Positions 43,750-44,228 of a DNA stretch of 44,228 nt are shown here, in pieces. The stretch comes from Thiotrichaceae bacterium UBA973 (GTDB taxonomy: Bacteria > Pseudomonadota > Gammaproteobacteria > Eutrophobiales > Eutrophobiaceae): positions 847 through 45,074 of the forward strand of contig DBBX01000011.1 of NCBI GenBank assembly GCA_002292815.1, read 5' to 3'. How positions within the stretch are numbered: position 1 is the first letter of the stretch; each line of letters begins with the position of its first letter. The notes under the pieces are model-generated. The model saw only the letters and a program-made list of their open reading frames with translations. It did no database searches and was not told the origin of the DNA. Made by a program: the position numbers and the translations under genes.

Positions 43750-44192
43750 ATTAACACCACCAGTTCGCCAAAACCATCATCACTATATCCTTCCACCTGT
43801 AGTATTTCTTCCTCACATTGTGTTGATTGTGCGTAGATAACAAAATTATAGAAATTGTTTTCTGATGTGTTTTCTATCAGTTCTATTCCAGAGTGTACTA
43901 AAACTGCATGGTGGTCATTCACAGTGATATTCGACATAACTGCTTTTATAATACGTTTACCTCTGGTTAAAGATGTATCTTTAGTTCTTATAATATATCT
44001 CCCGATGCCTGAATTGCCTTTACACTCACTACTTAAGACGGCTTGAACGCGAACATCGACGATATCTCCTTTGTTCAAAGATAAAGGCCCGACTGAATAT
44101 AGGACATGCAAAGCTCGTACATTATTCGTGATCACCAGAGAATTGATTAACTCCTTATCAGTTCCATATAACTCAGCGGCTGCGGCATTCAC
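43743..44192 (-). CDS. Hypothetical protein near window end
   Basis: The frame is open leftward from GTG 44192 to TGA 43743, 149 residues; an upstream in-frame TGA (44217–44219) bounds it, so little can be missing unless the start is upstream non-ATG. It begins NAAAAELYGTDKELINS, which vaguely resembles a PAS start, then β-rich sequence (GDIVDVRVQAVLSS, GRYIIRTKDTS, NVIV-type strands) ending in FGELVVLIH. No signal peptide or TM segment is seen. I do not recognise the family. It is convergent with the broken regulator and overlaps its end by seven bases. Confidence 0.55.
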   Translation of the reverse strand: MNAAAAELYGTDKELINSLVITNNVRALHVLYSVGPLSLNKGDIVDVRVQAVLSSECKGNSGIGRYIIRTKDTSLTRGKRIIKAVMSNITVNDHHAVLVHSGIELIENTSENNFYNFVIYAQSTQCEEEILQVEGYSDDGFGELVVLIH

Positions 44193-44228
44193 TTGAATTA
44201 CATAGAGTGTACCCCGTCAGCCCCATGT

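Noticed and set aside
1..44228. CRISPR arrays, prophage or insertion sequences
   Set aside because: No regularly spaced direct repeats of 25–40 bp, no transposase, integrase or phage structural genes were seen.

Overview
This 44.2 kb window is an AT-rich stretch of a gammaproteobacterial chromosome. Two classic gene orders point to this class: ffs–dnaX–ybaB–recR, and nnr–tsaE–amiB–mutL–miaA–hfq–hflX–hflK–hflC–yjeT–(hisZ)–purA followed by rnr–rlmB–rpsF–rpsR–rplI–dnaB–alr–radA. Placing hisZ between yjeT and purA, and a DUF2232 membrane protein rather than priB in the ribosomal cluster, fits a free-living or symbiotic non-enteric lineage. Nearly everything is core housekeeping; I see no prophage, insertion sequence or CRISPR array.

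Layout. 1–3607: end of a heavy-metal RND efflux operon (adaptor C-terminus, CusA/CzcA-like pump, DUF3240 protein), closed by a bidirectional terminator facing a periplasmic cyclophilin. 4473–8697: bioA, 4.5S RNA, dnaX, ybaB, recR. 8780–12097: an accessory patch with an NrtS-like membrane protein, an EamA permease, a PilZ protein, and a leftward pair of M48 membrane protease and mini-cytochrome c. 12212–25380: the orn to purA housekeeping run (RNA decay, metabolite repair, tRNA modification, cell division amidase, mismatch repair, Hfq, HflX/HflKC, histidine and purine synthesis). 25381–30273: a disrupted interval where the decayed remains of an XRE-family regulator, a 1150-residue LplT–Aas-like fusion, a 55-codon small ORF and tRNA-Leu(CAG) sit. 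Upstream of the tRNA are tandem ~185–202 bp units, each headed by a copy of the tRNA 5' half. 30274–39558: rnr, rlmB, the rpsF–rpsR–DUF2232–rplI cluster, dnaB, alr, radA. 39677–44192: a PAS/GAF-like hybrid sensor kinase, a single-domain response regulator, a sigma-54 (NtrC-type) response regulator with two inactivating lesions, and a convergent unknown gene.

The most interesting points are (i) the tandem tRNA-headed units at 29789–30202, (ii) the NtrC-type regulator whose receiver carries an in-frame TAG and whose Fis-type DNA-binding domain lies in the -1 frame, (iii) the XRE regulator pseudogene that explains the gap between purA and the LplT–Aas fusion, and (iv) several smaller regulatory hints: a promoter plus hairpin leader before rpsF, and two near-slippery AAA-AAG sites in dnaX placed like the E. 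coli tau/gamma frameshift. All family assignments come from reading motifs by eye; no database search was run.
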